From Alphaproteobacteria bacterium (lineage in GTDB: Bacteria; Pseudomonadota; Alphaproteobacteria; Reyranellales; Reyranellaceae): 64,000 nucleotides of DNA. A program made the position numbers and the translations under genes. The DNA lies in the NCBI GenBank assembly GCA_016869975.1, contig VGCZ01000016.1, positions 1 to 64,000 of the forward strand, written 5' to 3'. Positions 42,066 through 50,133 of this stretch are shown one piece after another (positions within the stretch are counted from its first letter, which is position 1; every line of letters begins with the position of its first letter). Under the pieces are notes generated by a model. The model was not told where the DNA came from and searched no databases. It worked only from the letters and a program-made list of their open reading frames with translations.

Positions 42066-43618
42066 GCGGCATGGGACGCATGTCGCTTGGCCCACGGCTG
42101 GAGATGGGCCAGCGCCAGTCGCTGGTGATGACGCCGCAGCTGCAGCAGGCGATCAAGCTGCTGCAGCTCTCGCAGGTCGAGCTCGCGACCTATGTCGAGG
42201 GCGAGCTCGAGCGCAATCCGCTGCTCACCGAGATGAACGGCTCGGCACCGTCGGACGCGCCCGATCAAGAGGCGCCGGCGCCGGTCGATCCGGTACCCTC
42301 GGCCGACTCCGCGACCATGCTGCGCGACGGCAACGCGGCGCTGACCGACGGTCCGGTGGCGCATGACGGCGAGGAGTATCGCGACCTCGGCGGCGACGGC
42401 TCGATGTGGACCGGCGTCGGCGCCGGCGGCGGCCATGGCGGCGGCGAGGACTGGACCGATCCGCTGGCGCGCCTGCCCGACGAGGAGGATTCGCTGGCGC
42501 GCCACGCGCTGCGCCAGATCTCGTTGGAGTTCACCGATCCCGCCGAACGCCTGGTCGCGGCGCGACTGACCGATCTGCTCGAGCCGTCGGGCTGGCTGGG
42601 CGCCGACGACGCGGAGGCGGTGCGGCTGGCGTTGGGCGTGGAGCGCGCGGGCTTCGAGGCGATCCTGGCGCGGCTGCGGCGGCTCGACCCGCCCGGCCTG
42701 TTCAGCCGCACCTTGGCCGAGTGTCTGGGCGCGCAGCTCGTCGATCGCGACCGGCTCGATCCGGCGATGGCGGTGCTGCTCGACAATCTCGAGCTGCTGG
42801 GCCGGCGCGACCTCGCCGGCCTGCAGCGGCGTTGCGGCGTCGACGCCGAGGATCTCGCCGACATGATCGCCGAGTTGCGCGCGCTCGATCCCAAGCCGGG
42901 TCTCAAGTTCGACTCGGCTGAGAGCGCGACGGTGATCCCCGATCTCTTCCTGCGACCGGCGCGCCACCCCGAGCAGGGCGAGATCTGGGAGATCGAGCTC
43001 AACAGCGACATGCTGCCCAGGCTACTGGTCGATCGGCGCTACGCCACCACGCTCACGCGCTCGGCGCGCGACAAGCGGGCCAAGGAATTCGTCGCCGAGC
43101 GGCTGCAGTCGGCCAACTGGCTGGTTAAAGCGCTCGACCAGCGCGCTACGACGATCCTGAAAGTGGCGAAGGAGATCGTGCGCCAGCAGGAAGGCTTTTT
43201 CCGCAAGGGCGTCTCGGCGCTGCGGCCGCTGGTGTTGCGCGACATCGCCATCGCCGTCGAGATGCACGAGAGCACGGTGAGCCGCGTGACCTCGAACAAG
43301 TATATGGCCACGCCCCGCGGCACCTTCGAGCTCAAATACTTCTTCACCGCCGCGATTGCCGCGCGTGGCGGCGCCGAATCGGTCTCGGCGGAATCCGTGC
43401 GCTCGCGCATCCGCGGCCTGATCGCTGCCGAACCGGCGAACGAGACCCTGTCCGACGATCGCATCGTCGAGCTGCTAAACGGCGAAGGCGTCGATATCGC
43501 CCGCCGTACGGTGGCGAAGTACCGCGAGGCCATGCGCATTCCGTCCTCGGTGCAGCGGCGGCGCGAGAAATCATTTCAGATTCCGGCGGCGGCTCATATC
43601 CACATGAACGGAAGGTGA
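42062..43618 (+). CDS. rpoN: RNA polymerase sigma-54 factor
   Basis: The 518-residue protein has region I (LGPRLEMGQRQSLVMTPQLQ, QAIKLLQLSQVELATYV), an acidic region II (residues about 55-140), the core-binding region III and the C-terminal RpoN box ARRTVAKYREAMRIPSSVQR. It directs RNA polymerase to -24/-12 promoters with activator ATPases and controls nitrogen and related functions. It overlaps the lptB stop and is followed by hpf and ptsN, the standard order. Confidence 0.98.
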   Translation: MSGMGRMSLGPRLEMGQRQSLVMTPQLQQAIKLLQLSQVELATYVEGELERNPLLTEMNGSAPSDAPDQEAPAPVDPVPSADSATMLRDGNAALTDGPVAHDGEEYRDLGGDGSMWTGVGAGGGHGGGEDWTDPLARLPDEEDSLARHALRQISLEFTDPAERLVAARLTDLLEPSGWLGADDAEAVRLALGVERAGFEAILARLRRLDPPGLFSRTLAECLGAQLVDRDRLDPAMAVLLDNLELLGRRDLAGLQRRCGVDAEDLADMIAELRALDPKPGLKFDSAESATVIPDLFLRPARHPEQGEIWEIELNSDMLPRLLVDRRYATTLTRSARDKRAKEFVAERLQSANWLVKALDQRATTILKVAKEIVRQQEGFFRKGVSALRPLVLRDIAIAVEMHESTVSRVTSNKYMATPRGTFELKYFFTAAIAARGGAESVSAESVRSRIRGLIAAEPANETLSDDRIVELLNGEGVDIARRTVAKYREAMRIPSSVQRRREKSFQIPAAAHIHMNGR

Positions 43619-43681
43619 AACAGGAATGTGAAGCGCGCATCGGGGCTTGAATATCCGTGCGCCAGCGCCAGATCGCGTTTC

Positions 43682-43710
43682 TTGACTTGGTGGGGTGCCC
43701 TCCCTAAGGT
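43682..43710 (+). promoter_or_regulatory. hpf-ptsN promoter
   Basis: TTGACT (43682-43687) and TAAGGT (43705-43710), spaced by 17 bases, lie 50 bases upstream of hpf. This lets hpf and ptsN be transcribed apart from rpoN. Confidence 0.55.
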
Positions 43711-43759
43711 CCGCCGCCTTTCGGCTGGGGCGTCCCCTATTAGCGTCGCCGGGTGTGGC

Positions 43760-44341
43760 ATGCATTTAACCGTCAGCGGCAAGCAGATCGACGTCGGCGA
43801 CTCATTGCGCGCCCATGTCGAGCGTGAACTCGTATCGTCGGTCGGCAAGTACTTCGGCGATGCCGTCGACGGCTCCGTCGTGTTCTCGCGTGACGGCTAT
43901 CAATTCCGCGCCGACGTCAGTGTCCATATCGGGCGCAACATCCTCGTCCAGGGTCAAGGCGCGGCGACCGACGCCTACGCCGCCTATGAGATCGCCGGCG
44001 GGCATGTCGCCAAGCGCCTGCGTCGCTACAAGCGCCGCCTGCGCGACCATCATCAGCGCGTCGGGCGCGACGGCCAGGACGTGTCGGCACGCCACGTCGT
44101 GCTGGCGGCCGAGCCCGACGACGTGCCGGAGCGCGAACCGGCCGAACCGGGCGCGGCGGTGGTCGCCGAGATGCGCGTGGATATCCCCACATTGACGGTG
44201 GGCGAGGCGGTGATGCGGCTTGATTTGGTGCACGAACCGGCGCTGATGTTCCGCAACAGTGCCAACGGCCTTATGAACATGGTCTATCGCCGCCGCGACG
44301 GAAACATTGGCTGGGTCGATCCCGCCAACGCCACGCATTGA
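43760..44341 (+). CDS. hpf: long-form ribosome hibernation promoting factor
   Basis: The 193-residue protein has an N-terminal ribosome-binding beta-alpha domain (LTVSGKQIDVGDSLRAHVER) ending in the basic helix KRLRRYKRRLRDHH, a linker, and the C-terminal dimerisation domain EMRVDIPTLTVGEAVMRLDL with ALMFRNSANGLMNMVYRRRD. Long HPF joins 70S ribosomes into inactive 100S dimers in stationary phase. The start ATG 43760 gives the normal N-terminus; longer upstream frames lack ribosome sites. The ribosome site here is weak. Confidence 0.95.
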   Translation: MHLTVSGKQIDVGDSLRAHVERELVSSVGKYFGDAVDGSVVFSRDGYQFRADVSVHIGRNILVQGQGAATDAYAAYEIAGGHVAKRLRRYKRRLRDHHQRVGRDGQDVSARHVVLAAEPDDVPEREPAEPGAAVVAEMRVDIPTLTVGEAVMRLDLVHEPALMFRNSANGLMNMVYRRRDGNIGWVDPANATH

Positions 44342-44428
44342 GTTCAGGGTTCTCGGCTCATGGCCTCCGACGATAAAAGCAAGACGGACTCGGCCGCCCT
44401 GCCCCCGGGCGAGAAGGAATGCAAGCGG

Positions 44429-44893
44429 ATGGACATCTCGACGCTGCTCAGCCCGCGCTCGGTGATCGCCGAACTGCGCGCCACCGCCAAGAAGCAGGCC
44501 TTGCAGGAGCTGGCCTACCGCGCCGCCGCCGCCAGCGGCGTGCACGAGCGAACCATCGTCGACGCGGTATGGGAGCGCGAGAAGCTGGGCTCAACCGGCC
44601 TGGGTGGCGGCATTGCCATCCCGCATGCGCGGCTGCCCGGCCTGACGTCGCTGCACGGCGCTTTCGCGCGCCTGGTGACGCCGATCGATTTCGACGCCGT
44701 CGACGACCGTCCGGTCGATCTGATCTTCATGCTGATCGCGCCGGAAGGCGCGGGCGCCGATCACCTCACGGCGTTGGCGCGGGTATCGCGGGCGATGCGT
44801 GACCGGACGCTGGTCGAGAAGATCCGCGCCTCGTCGAATGCCGATGCGATCTACGCGCTGCTGACCGGCTTCGCCCGCCCGCAGGCGGCGTAG
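44429..44893 (+). CDS. ptsN: PTS IIA-like nitrogen regulatory protein
   Basis: The 154-residue protein has the IIA-Ntr fold with the phosphorylated His in GGGIAIPHARLPGLTSLHGA near residue 66 and a preceding HERTIVDAVWEREKLGSTG. It receives phosphate from a nitrogen PTS and controls potassium, carbon and sigma-54-linked processes. ATG 44429 is chosen because AAGGA lies ten bases upstream; an in-frame ATG at 44360 would add 23 charged residues without ribosome site. It closes the rpoN-hpf-ptsN segment. Confidence 0.95.
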   Translation: MDISTLLSPRSVIAELRATAKKQALQELAYRAAAASGVHERTIVDAVWEREKLGSTGLGGGIAIPHARLPGLTSLHGAFARLVTPIDFDAVDDRPVDLIFMLIAPEGAGADHLTALARVSRAMRDRTLVEKIRASSNADAIYALLTGFARPQAA

Positions 44894-44921
44894 AGCGTCG
44901 AGCGGTTGGTCGGACGCATCT

Positions 44922-45013
44922 GTCATCCCGAGCGCAGCGAGGGATGACAGTGCGATGCTGATTGCGGCCACGTCGCTCTGGAAGCCTTCTCCCCGCTTTG
45001 GCGGGGAGAAGGG
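44922..45013. repeat. family B palindrome followed by a family A palindrome
   Basis: GTCATCCCGAGCGCAGCGAG GGATGAC (about 44923-44949) and CTTCTCCCCGCTTTGGCGGG GAGAAGG (about 44986-45012) occupy the convergent gap between ptsN and the DUF1150 gene. Two families adjoin here, so both may mark transcription ends. Confidence 0.75.
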
Positions 45014-45027
45014 CACAACGCGTCTCC

Positions 45028-45246
45028 TTAGTGAACCAGAGCCGGTTCGAGATCGTTCTGGCGCACCAGCGCCTGGGCGAGCTCGGTCGACGGCGCGGTC
45101 GCCAGCGGACGGCCGTCGGCGGCGAAGACGCCGATCGCGTGCATGCCGTCAGGCATCTGGACTGGGCGGAGATAGGCGACCTGCTCGAGGCCGAAGGCCG
45201 CGAACTCGGCGGGGGTGAAGGTCTTGGGGGCGACTGTCGTGATCAT
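45028..45246 (-). CDS. DUF1150 family protein
   Basis: The 72-residue protein starts MITTVAPKTFTPAEFAAFGL and has VAYLRPVQMPDGMHAIGVFA and ADGRPLATAPSTELAQALVR, the DUF1150 pattern restricted to alphaproteobacteria and typically encoded beside Hsp20. It is likely a small cytoplasmic stress-linked protein. It lies 53 bases downstream of hsp20 on the same strand, so co-transcription is likely. Confidence 0.85.
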   Translation of the reverse strand: MITTVAPKTFTPAEFAAFGLEQVAYLRPVQMPDGMHAIGVFAADGRPLATAPSTELAQALVRQNDLEPALVH

Positions 45247-45299
45247 GGTTGGAGCCCTCCTCAGGCGCTCGCTCTTACGCTACGCAACTCGGGGACCGA

Positions 45300-45797
45300 C
45301 TACTTGGTGTTCTCCGGACCGACATCAATGGTCTGCACGCTTGGTGCACGCGCTGTTGATGCACGACCCGTGCCGGCGGATCTCGACGCGGTCTCGATCG
45401 GAATCGAACGGACCTTCGGCTCGATCTTCGGTCGCACCAGGTCGATCGACAGCAGCCCGTTGTCGAGCCGCGCGCTGGCGATTTCGATTCCCTCGGCCAG
45501 CATGAAGCTGCGCTGGAACTGACGCGCCGCGATGCCGCGATGCAGGTAGACCCGGTCTGGGTCCTCCTGCTGCTTGCCGCGCACCATCAGCTGGTTCTCG
45601 GCCAGCTCGATCGTCAGATCGTCCGAGGTGAACCCGGCCACGGCCAGCGTGATGCGCAAGCCGTTATCGCCGATCCGCTCGATGTTGTAGGGCGGGTAGC
45701 CGTCGGCCGGATGCTTGGTCAGACGGTCAAGCGTACGCTCGAGCTGGTCGAAACCCAGGAGCAACGGCGAACTGAACAGTGATACTCGTGTCGTCAC
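45300..45797 (-). CDS. Hsp20/alpha-crystallin small heat-shock protein
   Basis: The 165-residue protein has the IbpA-like N-terminus (FSSPLLLGFDQLERTLDRLT), the alpha-crystallin domain (IERIGDNGLRITLAVAGFTS through RQFQRSFMLAEGIEIASARL) and a tail (GLLSIDLVRP, IPI-type motif in RSIPIETA). It holds unfolding proteins in the cytoplasm. The start is GTG 45797 with a strong AAGGAGGGG site. Its tail of about 30 residues (STARAPSVQTIDVGPENTK) is longer than in E. coli IbpA. Confidence 0.93.
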   Translation of the reverse strand: MTTRVSLFSSPLLLGFDQLERTLDRLTKHPADGYPPYNIERIGDNGLRITLAVAGFTSDDLTIELAENQLMVRGKQQEDPDRVYLHRGIAARQFQRSFMLAEGIEIASARLDNGLLSIDLVRPKIEPKVRSIPIETASRSAGTGRASTARAPSVQTIDVGPENTK

Positions 45798-45860
45798 GAC
45801 ACCCCTCCTTGTCCGAGCGGGCAGTCAGCGAGGACCCAAGTCTGGCATCCCCGCGTGGAG

Positions 45861-45889
45861 AATGTGGCCCCGCATGATGGCTAATCAAG
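45861..45889 (-). promoter_or_regulatory. possible heat-shock (RpoH-type) promoter of hsp20
   Basis: On the minus strand CTTGAT (45884-45889) is followed after about 17 bases by CCACATT (45861-45867), resembling the alphaproteobacterial RpoH pattern. The leader between it and the start can also pair GTCC with GGAC next to the ribosome site, so thermosensor control is conceivable. Confidence 0.35.
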
Positions 45890-45973
45890 GGTAATGACAG
45901 GGCCATGCGGCCATGAAGCGTGAAACATTATTGTGATACAAGGGCTTAATCCCACATCCACCGGAGCCCTTTC

Positions 45974-46744
45974 GTGTCCATCACCGCCGTTACCACCACG
46001 CTCGACGCCGGCGTGCTGTCGATCGTCTTGAACCGTCCCGAAAAGAAGAACGCGCTGACCCACGCCATGTACGCCGCGATGGCCGACGCGCTGGAGCGGG
46101 CCGAGCAGGAGGCGGGCATCCGTGTCTCGCTGATCACCGGCACCGGCGACGCTTTCACGTCGGGCAATGACCTCGGTGACTTCATGTCGGCGCCGCCGCA
46201 GGGCGCTGAGGCGCCGGTGTTCCGCTTCCTGAGGGCGATCTCCTCGGCGGCCAAGCCGGTGGTCGCCGCGGTCAACGGCCTCGCGGTGGGCGTCGGCACG
46301 ACCATGCTGCTGCATTGCGACCTGGTCTACGCCGCGCGCTCGGCGACCTTCACCGCACCCTTTGTCAATCTGGCGCTGGTGCCGGAGGCGGCCTCCTCGC
46401 TGCTGCTGCCGCAGCGGATCGGCCACGCCAAGGCGGCCGAGCTGTTCCTGCTCGGCGCCAGGCTGGACGCGGCGCAGGCCGAGGCCGCGGGCCTGGTCGC
46501 CGCCGTGTTCGACGATGCCGCGCTGCTTTCGGAAGCTGCGACGCGCGCCAAGGCGCTGGCGGCCAAGGCGCCCAACGCCGTGCGCCTGACCAAGGCGTTG
46601 ATGAAGCGCCAGCCGGAGCCGGTGGCCGCGCGCATGGCCGAGGAGGCACGCCATTTTGGCGCCCAGCTCGCCTCGCCTGAAGTCCGCGAGGCGATCACCG
46701 CCTTCATGCAGAAGCGGGCGCCGGACTTCTCGAAGATCGCGTGA
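45974..46744 (+). CDS. enoyl-CoA hydratase/isomerase family protein
   Basis: The 256-residue crotonase-fold protein has LNRPEKKNALTHAMYAAMAD, the oxyanion segments ITGTGDAFTSGNDLGDF and VNGLAVGVGTTMLLHCDLVY, and the PFVNLALVPEAASSLLLPQR segment lacking one of the two hydratase Glu residues, so isomerase or other activity is possible. It ends with a PECI-like tail (EARHFGAQLASPEVREAITA). Start GTG 45974 with GGAG eight bases upstream. It is divergent from hsp20. Confidence 0.9.
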   Translation: MSITAVTTTLDAGVLSIVLNRPEKKNALTHAMYAAMADALERAEQEAGIRVSLITGTGDAFTSGNDLGDFMSAPPQGAEAPVFRFLRAISSAAKPVVAAVNGLAVGVGTTMLLHCDLVYAARSATFTAPFVNLALVPEAASSLLLPQRIGHAKAAELFLLGARLDAAQAEAAGLVAAVFDDAALLSEAATRAKALAAKAPNAVRLTKALMKRQPEPVAARMAEEARHFGAQLASPEVREAITAFMQKRAPDFSKIA

Positions 46745-46750
46745 GCCTTC

Positions 46751-46820
46751 TCGTCATCCCGAGCGTGGCGAGGAGGATCTTGAGTCGACGGAAGGATTCC
46801 TCGCTGCGCTCGGAATGACA
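46751..46820. repeat. inverted family B repeats
   Basis: GTCATCCCGAGCGTGGCGAG and CTCGCTGCGCTCGGAATGAC flank AGGATCTTGAGTCGACGG. The element lies between the convergent enoyl-CoA hydratase and Na/Pi cotransporter genes. Confidence 0.75.
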
Positions 46821-46825
46821 GGCGT

Positions 46826-48526
46826 CTACGGCTGCGTCGCGGGCCGGCTCGCCTGGGGCGACGGCGTGGCCGCTTCCTCGCGGTCGCGCAGGCGCGACGC
46901 GGCGAGCTCGCCGGCTTCCTCGAGGATCGGATAGGCGACGGAGGTGAGGTGGCCGTTGATGCGCTTCAGATCGCGCACGATGTCCATGTGGATCGAGCTG
47001 GTCTCCAGCGACTCCGGCCGGCCCTCGCGCAGGCGCGCGAAGTGGCTCTCGGCGGCGCGCTGCTCGGCCTCGCGGATCGTCGACTTGCTGGCCAGCAGGC
47101 GACGCGCCAGCACGATGTCGCGCGTGGCGAAGACGTTGTAGGCCAGCCGCAGATTGTCCATCACCAGCTGATGGAAGGCGCGCAATTCGGCCAGTCCCTG
47201 GGCCGAGAATGACAGACGGTTCTTGGCCTTCTTGGCCGCCAGCTCCATGAGGTTCTTGTCGATGATGTCGCCGACATGCTCGAGGTTGGTGACGAAGGTC
47301 AGGATCTCGGCGGCGCGCCGGCTCTCCTCCAGCGACAGCTCGGCGCGCGACGCGCCGATCAGGTAGAGCTTGATCGACTCGTAGAGCTTGTCGACCGAAT
47401 CGTCGGCGTTCTCGATCTCCTTGGTCAGCTTAAGGTCGGAGCGCTCGATCGCCTCCATGGTCTGGCGCAGCATGCGCTCGACGTTGTCGCCCAGATGCAG
47501 CGTCTCGCGCATGGCGCAGGCCAGCGCCTCGCTCGGCGTATCGAGCACCGTGGCGTCGAGGTAGCGCGGCGCGCTGGCATCTTCCGGCGTCGGCTTGTCC
47601 GGCAGCAGCCGCGATACCAGCAGCGCGATCAGGCCGGTGAGGGGCAGGAAGATCAGCGCCGTAGCCAGATTGAAGCCGGTGTGGAAGTTGATCACCACGC
47701 GCGCCGCTTCAGGCTCGAGCTGCTGGAGGTAGCGCGCCGCCAGTGACAGGAACGGCAGCGCGATCAGCGCGGCGATGGCGCGCATCGCGACGTTGCCCAG
47801 CGGTACGCGCCGCGCCTTGGCGGTCTGGCCGGCCTGGTCAAGGAAGGGCGCGATGGCGCCGCCGAGATTGGCGCCGAGCACCATCGCCAGCGCCGTCGGC
47901 AGCTGGATCAGCCCGGTGGCGGCGAAGGACATCACCAGCAGCACGATCGACAGGCTGGAGTGAGCCAGCCAGGTGACGATCGCCGCCAGGAGCAGGGCCA
48001 GCGCCAACTCGTCGGCCAGGGCGCCGGCGACGACCGAGAAGGCCTGGGATTGCTTGAGCGGCTCGGCGGCGACGCCCAGTAGACGCAGCGACAGCAGGAT
48101 GAGGCCCAAGCCGATGACGATGCGCGCCATGTGCCTGTTACGCTCGGACTCCGAACCGAGGAAGGCGAAGACGCCGGCGGCGATCAGCAGCGGTGAGACC
48201 CAGCCGATGTCGAAGGAGAAGACCTGCGCGGCGATCGTCGAGCCGACATCGGCGCCCAGCATGACCGCCAGCGCCACCGGCAGGGCGATCAGGCCGCGGC
48301 CGGCGAAGGAGGACAGCAGCAGGGCGGTGGCGGTCGAGCTCTGCAGCAGGCCGGTGACGAACAGGCCGGCGCCGAAGGCGCTGAAGCGGTTGCGGCCACA
48401 GGCGGAGATCGCCTTGCGCAGCCAGGCGCCGAAGGCGCGCGTCATGCCCGTGCGCACCATGCGCACGCCCCAGAGCAGCAGCGCCACCGCGCCGATCAGG
48501 TCGATCACCAGACGAAGGCCGTGCAT
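46826..48526 (-). CDS. Na/Pi cotransporter family protein with PhoU-like domain
   Basis: The 566-residue protein has two NptA-type transporter repeats with the characteristic QSST motif (LFVTGLLQSSTATALLLSSF, near residue 60) and its partner in the second half (GANLGGAIAPF), roughly ten membrane helices, then a cytoplasmic PhoU-like helical domain (residues about 330-550). It probably moves phosphate with sodium; the PhoU part may gate it. The C-terminus is rich in Ala, Ser and Pro. It lies apart from other phosphate genes. Confidence 0.9.
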   Translation of the reverse strand: MHGLRLVIDLIGAVALLLWGVRMVRTGMTRAFGAWLRKAISACGRNRFSAFGAGLFVTGLLQSSTATALLLSSFAGRGLIALPVALAVMLGADVGSTIAAQVFSFDIGWVSPLLIAAGVFAFLGSESERNRHMARIVIGLGLILLSLRLLGVAAEPLKQSQAFSVVAGALADELALALLLAAIVTWLAHSSLSIVLLVMSFAATGLIQLPTALAMVLGANLGGAIAPFLDQAGQTAKARRVPLGNVAMRAIAALIALPFLSLAARYLQQLEPEAARVVINFHTGFNLATALIFLPLTGLIALLVSRLLPDKPTPEDASAPRYLDATVLDTPSEALACAMRETLHLGDNVERMLRQTMEAIERSDLKLTKEIENADDSVDKLYESIKLYLIGASRAELSLEESRRAAEILTFVTNLEHVGDIIDKNLMELAAKKAKNRLSFSAQGLAELRAFHQLVMDNLRLAYNVFATRDIVLARRLLASKSTIREAEQRAAESHFARLREGRPESLETSSIHMDIVRDLKRINGHLTSVAYPILEEAGELAASRLRDREEAATPSPQASRPATQP

Positions 48527-48661
48527 GATGCCTGCCGAAGCCCCCCTCCTGGTACGGTATACGCCCGCGACTCCTTGGTTACAATTTTGTTACGACAAAA
48601 AAGTGGCGATGGCGCGGGATTCGTAGCGGAAGGCGGGGCGGCACATCAGGCGCGAGGTTTC

Positions 48662-49027
48662 ATGTCGTTCGCTTCGGTCTCCTGGGCGCATGTCGCGCCC
48701 ATCGTCCTGTTGCTGATCTCCAACGTGTTCATGACCTTCGCCTGGTACGGCCATCTGAAGTTCACTGACAAGCCGCTGTGGCTGGTGGTGATGGCGAGCT
48801 GGGGCATCGCCTTCATCGAGTATTGCTTCGCCGTGCCGGCCAACCGCGTCGGCCACGCAGCCTACAGCGCCGCCGAGCTGAAGACGATGCAGGAGGTTAT
48901 TACCCTGCTGGTCTTCGCCGCCTTCTCGGTGCTCTACCTCAAGGAGGCGCTGACCTGGAACCACGCCATCGGCTTCGCCTTCATCGCGCTCGGCGCGTTC
49001 TTCGTCTTCAAGGGGCCGATCGGGTGA
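48662..49027 (+). CDS. DMT/DUF486 family membrane protein
   Basis: The 121-residue protein has four hydrophobic helices: VAPIVLLLISNVFMTFAWYG, LWLVVMASWGIAFIEYCFAV, VITLLVFAAFSVLYL and AIGFAFIALGAFFVFK. This is the DUF486 (small multidrug/DMT-like) pattern with YGHLKF and CFAVPANRVG conserved loops. GAGG precedes the ATG. Substrate unknown. Confidence 0.88.
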   Translation: MSFASVSWAHVAPIVLLLISNVFMTFAWYGHLKFTDKPLWLVVMASWGIAFIEYCFAVPANRVGHAAYSAAELKTMQEVITLLVFAAFSVLYLKEALTWNHAIGFAFIALGAFFVFKGPIG

Positions 49028-49031
49028 AGCC

Positions 49032-49166
49032 TCTCTCCCCTCGCGGGCGAGCGTTTGGGGTGAGGGGGTGCTGATTCGGACTCAGGCGGATCTCTGTGAG
49101 CCGCATCGCGTCCGGAATGTCCGCCCCTCACCCCCGACCCCTCTCCCGCGAGGGGAGAGGGGAGGA
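49032..49166. repeat. two family A palindromes at the end of the nitronate monooxygenase gene
   Basis: TCTCTCCCCTCGCGGGCGAG (near 49032) and CCCCTCTCCCGCGAGGGGAG (near 49137) are inverse copies about 80 bases apart. The second overlaps the 3' end of the nitronate monooxygenase gene and encodes its last dozen residues. Confidence 0.8.
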
Positions 49167-50123
49167 GAGGGATTGGGTGAAGGCGGCGCGCGCGTCGGTG
49201 TATTCGCGTTTCAGGCGGCGGCACAGCTCCGCCGTCGCCGGTACGTCATCGATGTTTCCGACGCCGTGGCCGGCGGTCCAGATGTCTTTCCAACGTTTGC
49301 GGCTCTCGCCGGCGGCGATGATCTTGCCGGGCAGGGTGGTGCGCAGAACGTCGAGATCGACGCCGGCGGCGAGCAGGCTCTTGGTCAACCAGTTCGCCGG
49401 CGCGCCGTCGATCGCGGCGCTGAAGAAAACGTCGGTGGCGCGCGAGTCGACGATCATCGCCTTGTGGGCGTCGGCTGCGCTCGCTTCGCGCGTGGCGATG
49501 AAGCGCGTGCCGAGATAGACGAGGTCGGCGCCCATGGCCTGTGCCGCCAGCACGTCGCGGCCGGTGGTCATGCCGCCGGCGAGCACGACGATCCCATCGA
49601 AGATGCGGCGGATCTCATTGAGCAGCGCGAAGGGGTTGATCGTGCCGGTGTGGCCGCCGGCGCCGCCGGCCACAGCGATCACGCCGTCGGCGCCGGCCTC
49701 GATCGCCTTCTCCGCGTGTCGTTGGCTGGCGACATCGTGGAGAGTCACGCCGCCATAGTCGTGGATTTGCTTGAAGACATCGCCCGGCGCGCCCTTCGAG
49801 GTCAGGATCACCGGCACCTTGTGCTCGATGCACAGCTCGAGGTCGCCGGCCATGCGCGGGTTGGAGGGATGCACGACGAGGTTCACCGCCCAGGGTGCCA
49901 CGCGCGCGCCGCCAGGCGCGTCGCGCAGACGCTTCATGCCCTCGCGCATCTCGATCAGCCATGCGGCGAAGGTCTCGCGGTCGCGCGTGCCATGCGCCGG
50001 GAAGCTGCCCATGACGCCCTCGGCGCAACAGGCCAAGGCCATGGCCGGGTTCGACACCAGGAACATCGGCGCAGCGATCACCGGGATTTCGAGTGCGGCG
50101 ACGATCTCGCGGATGCGCGACAT
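49128..50123 (-). CDS. nitronate monooxygenase family flavoprotein with repeat-derived tail
   Basis: The 331-residue FMN-dependent TIM-barrel protein has IPVIAAPMFLVSNPAMALAC, GADGVIAVAGGAGGHTGTIN (phosphate/flavin and catalytic His segment), FDGIVVLAGGMTTGRDVLAA, and DLVYLGTRFIATREASAADA. It oxidises alkyl nitronates or a related substrate. GAGGAG lies upstream of ATG 50123. The last residues SSPLPSRERGRG are encoded by a family A repeat, so the native C-terminus has been altered by repeat insertion. It is last in the CoA-transferase operon. Confidence 0.9.
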   Translation of the reverse strand: MSRIREIVAALEIPVIAAPMFLVSNPAMALACCAEGVMGSFPAHGTRDRETFAAWLIEMREGMKRLRDAPGGARVAPWAVNLVVHPSNPRMAGDLELCIEHKVPVILTSKGAPGDVFKQIHDYGGVTLHDVASQRHAEKAIEAGADGVIAVAGGAGGHTGTINPFALLNEIRRIFDGIVVLAGGMTTGRDVLAAQAMGADLVYLGTRFIATREASAADAHKAMIVDSRATDVFFSAAIDGAPANWLTKSLLAAGVDLDVLRTTLPGKIIAAGESRKRWKDIWTAGHGVGNIDDVPATAELCRRLKREYTDARAAFTQSLSSPLPSRERGRG

Positions 50124-50133
50124 GATGCTCTCC

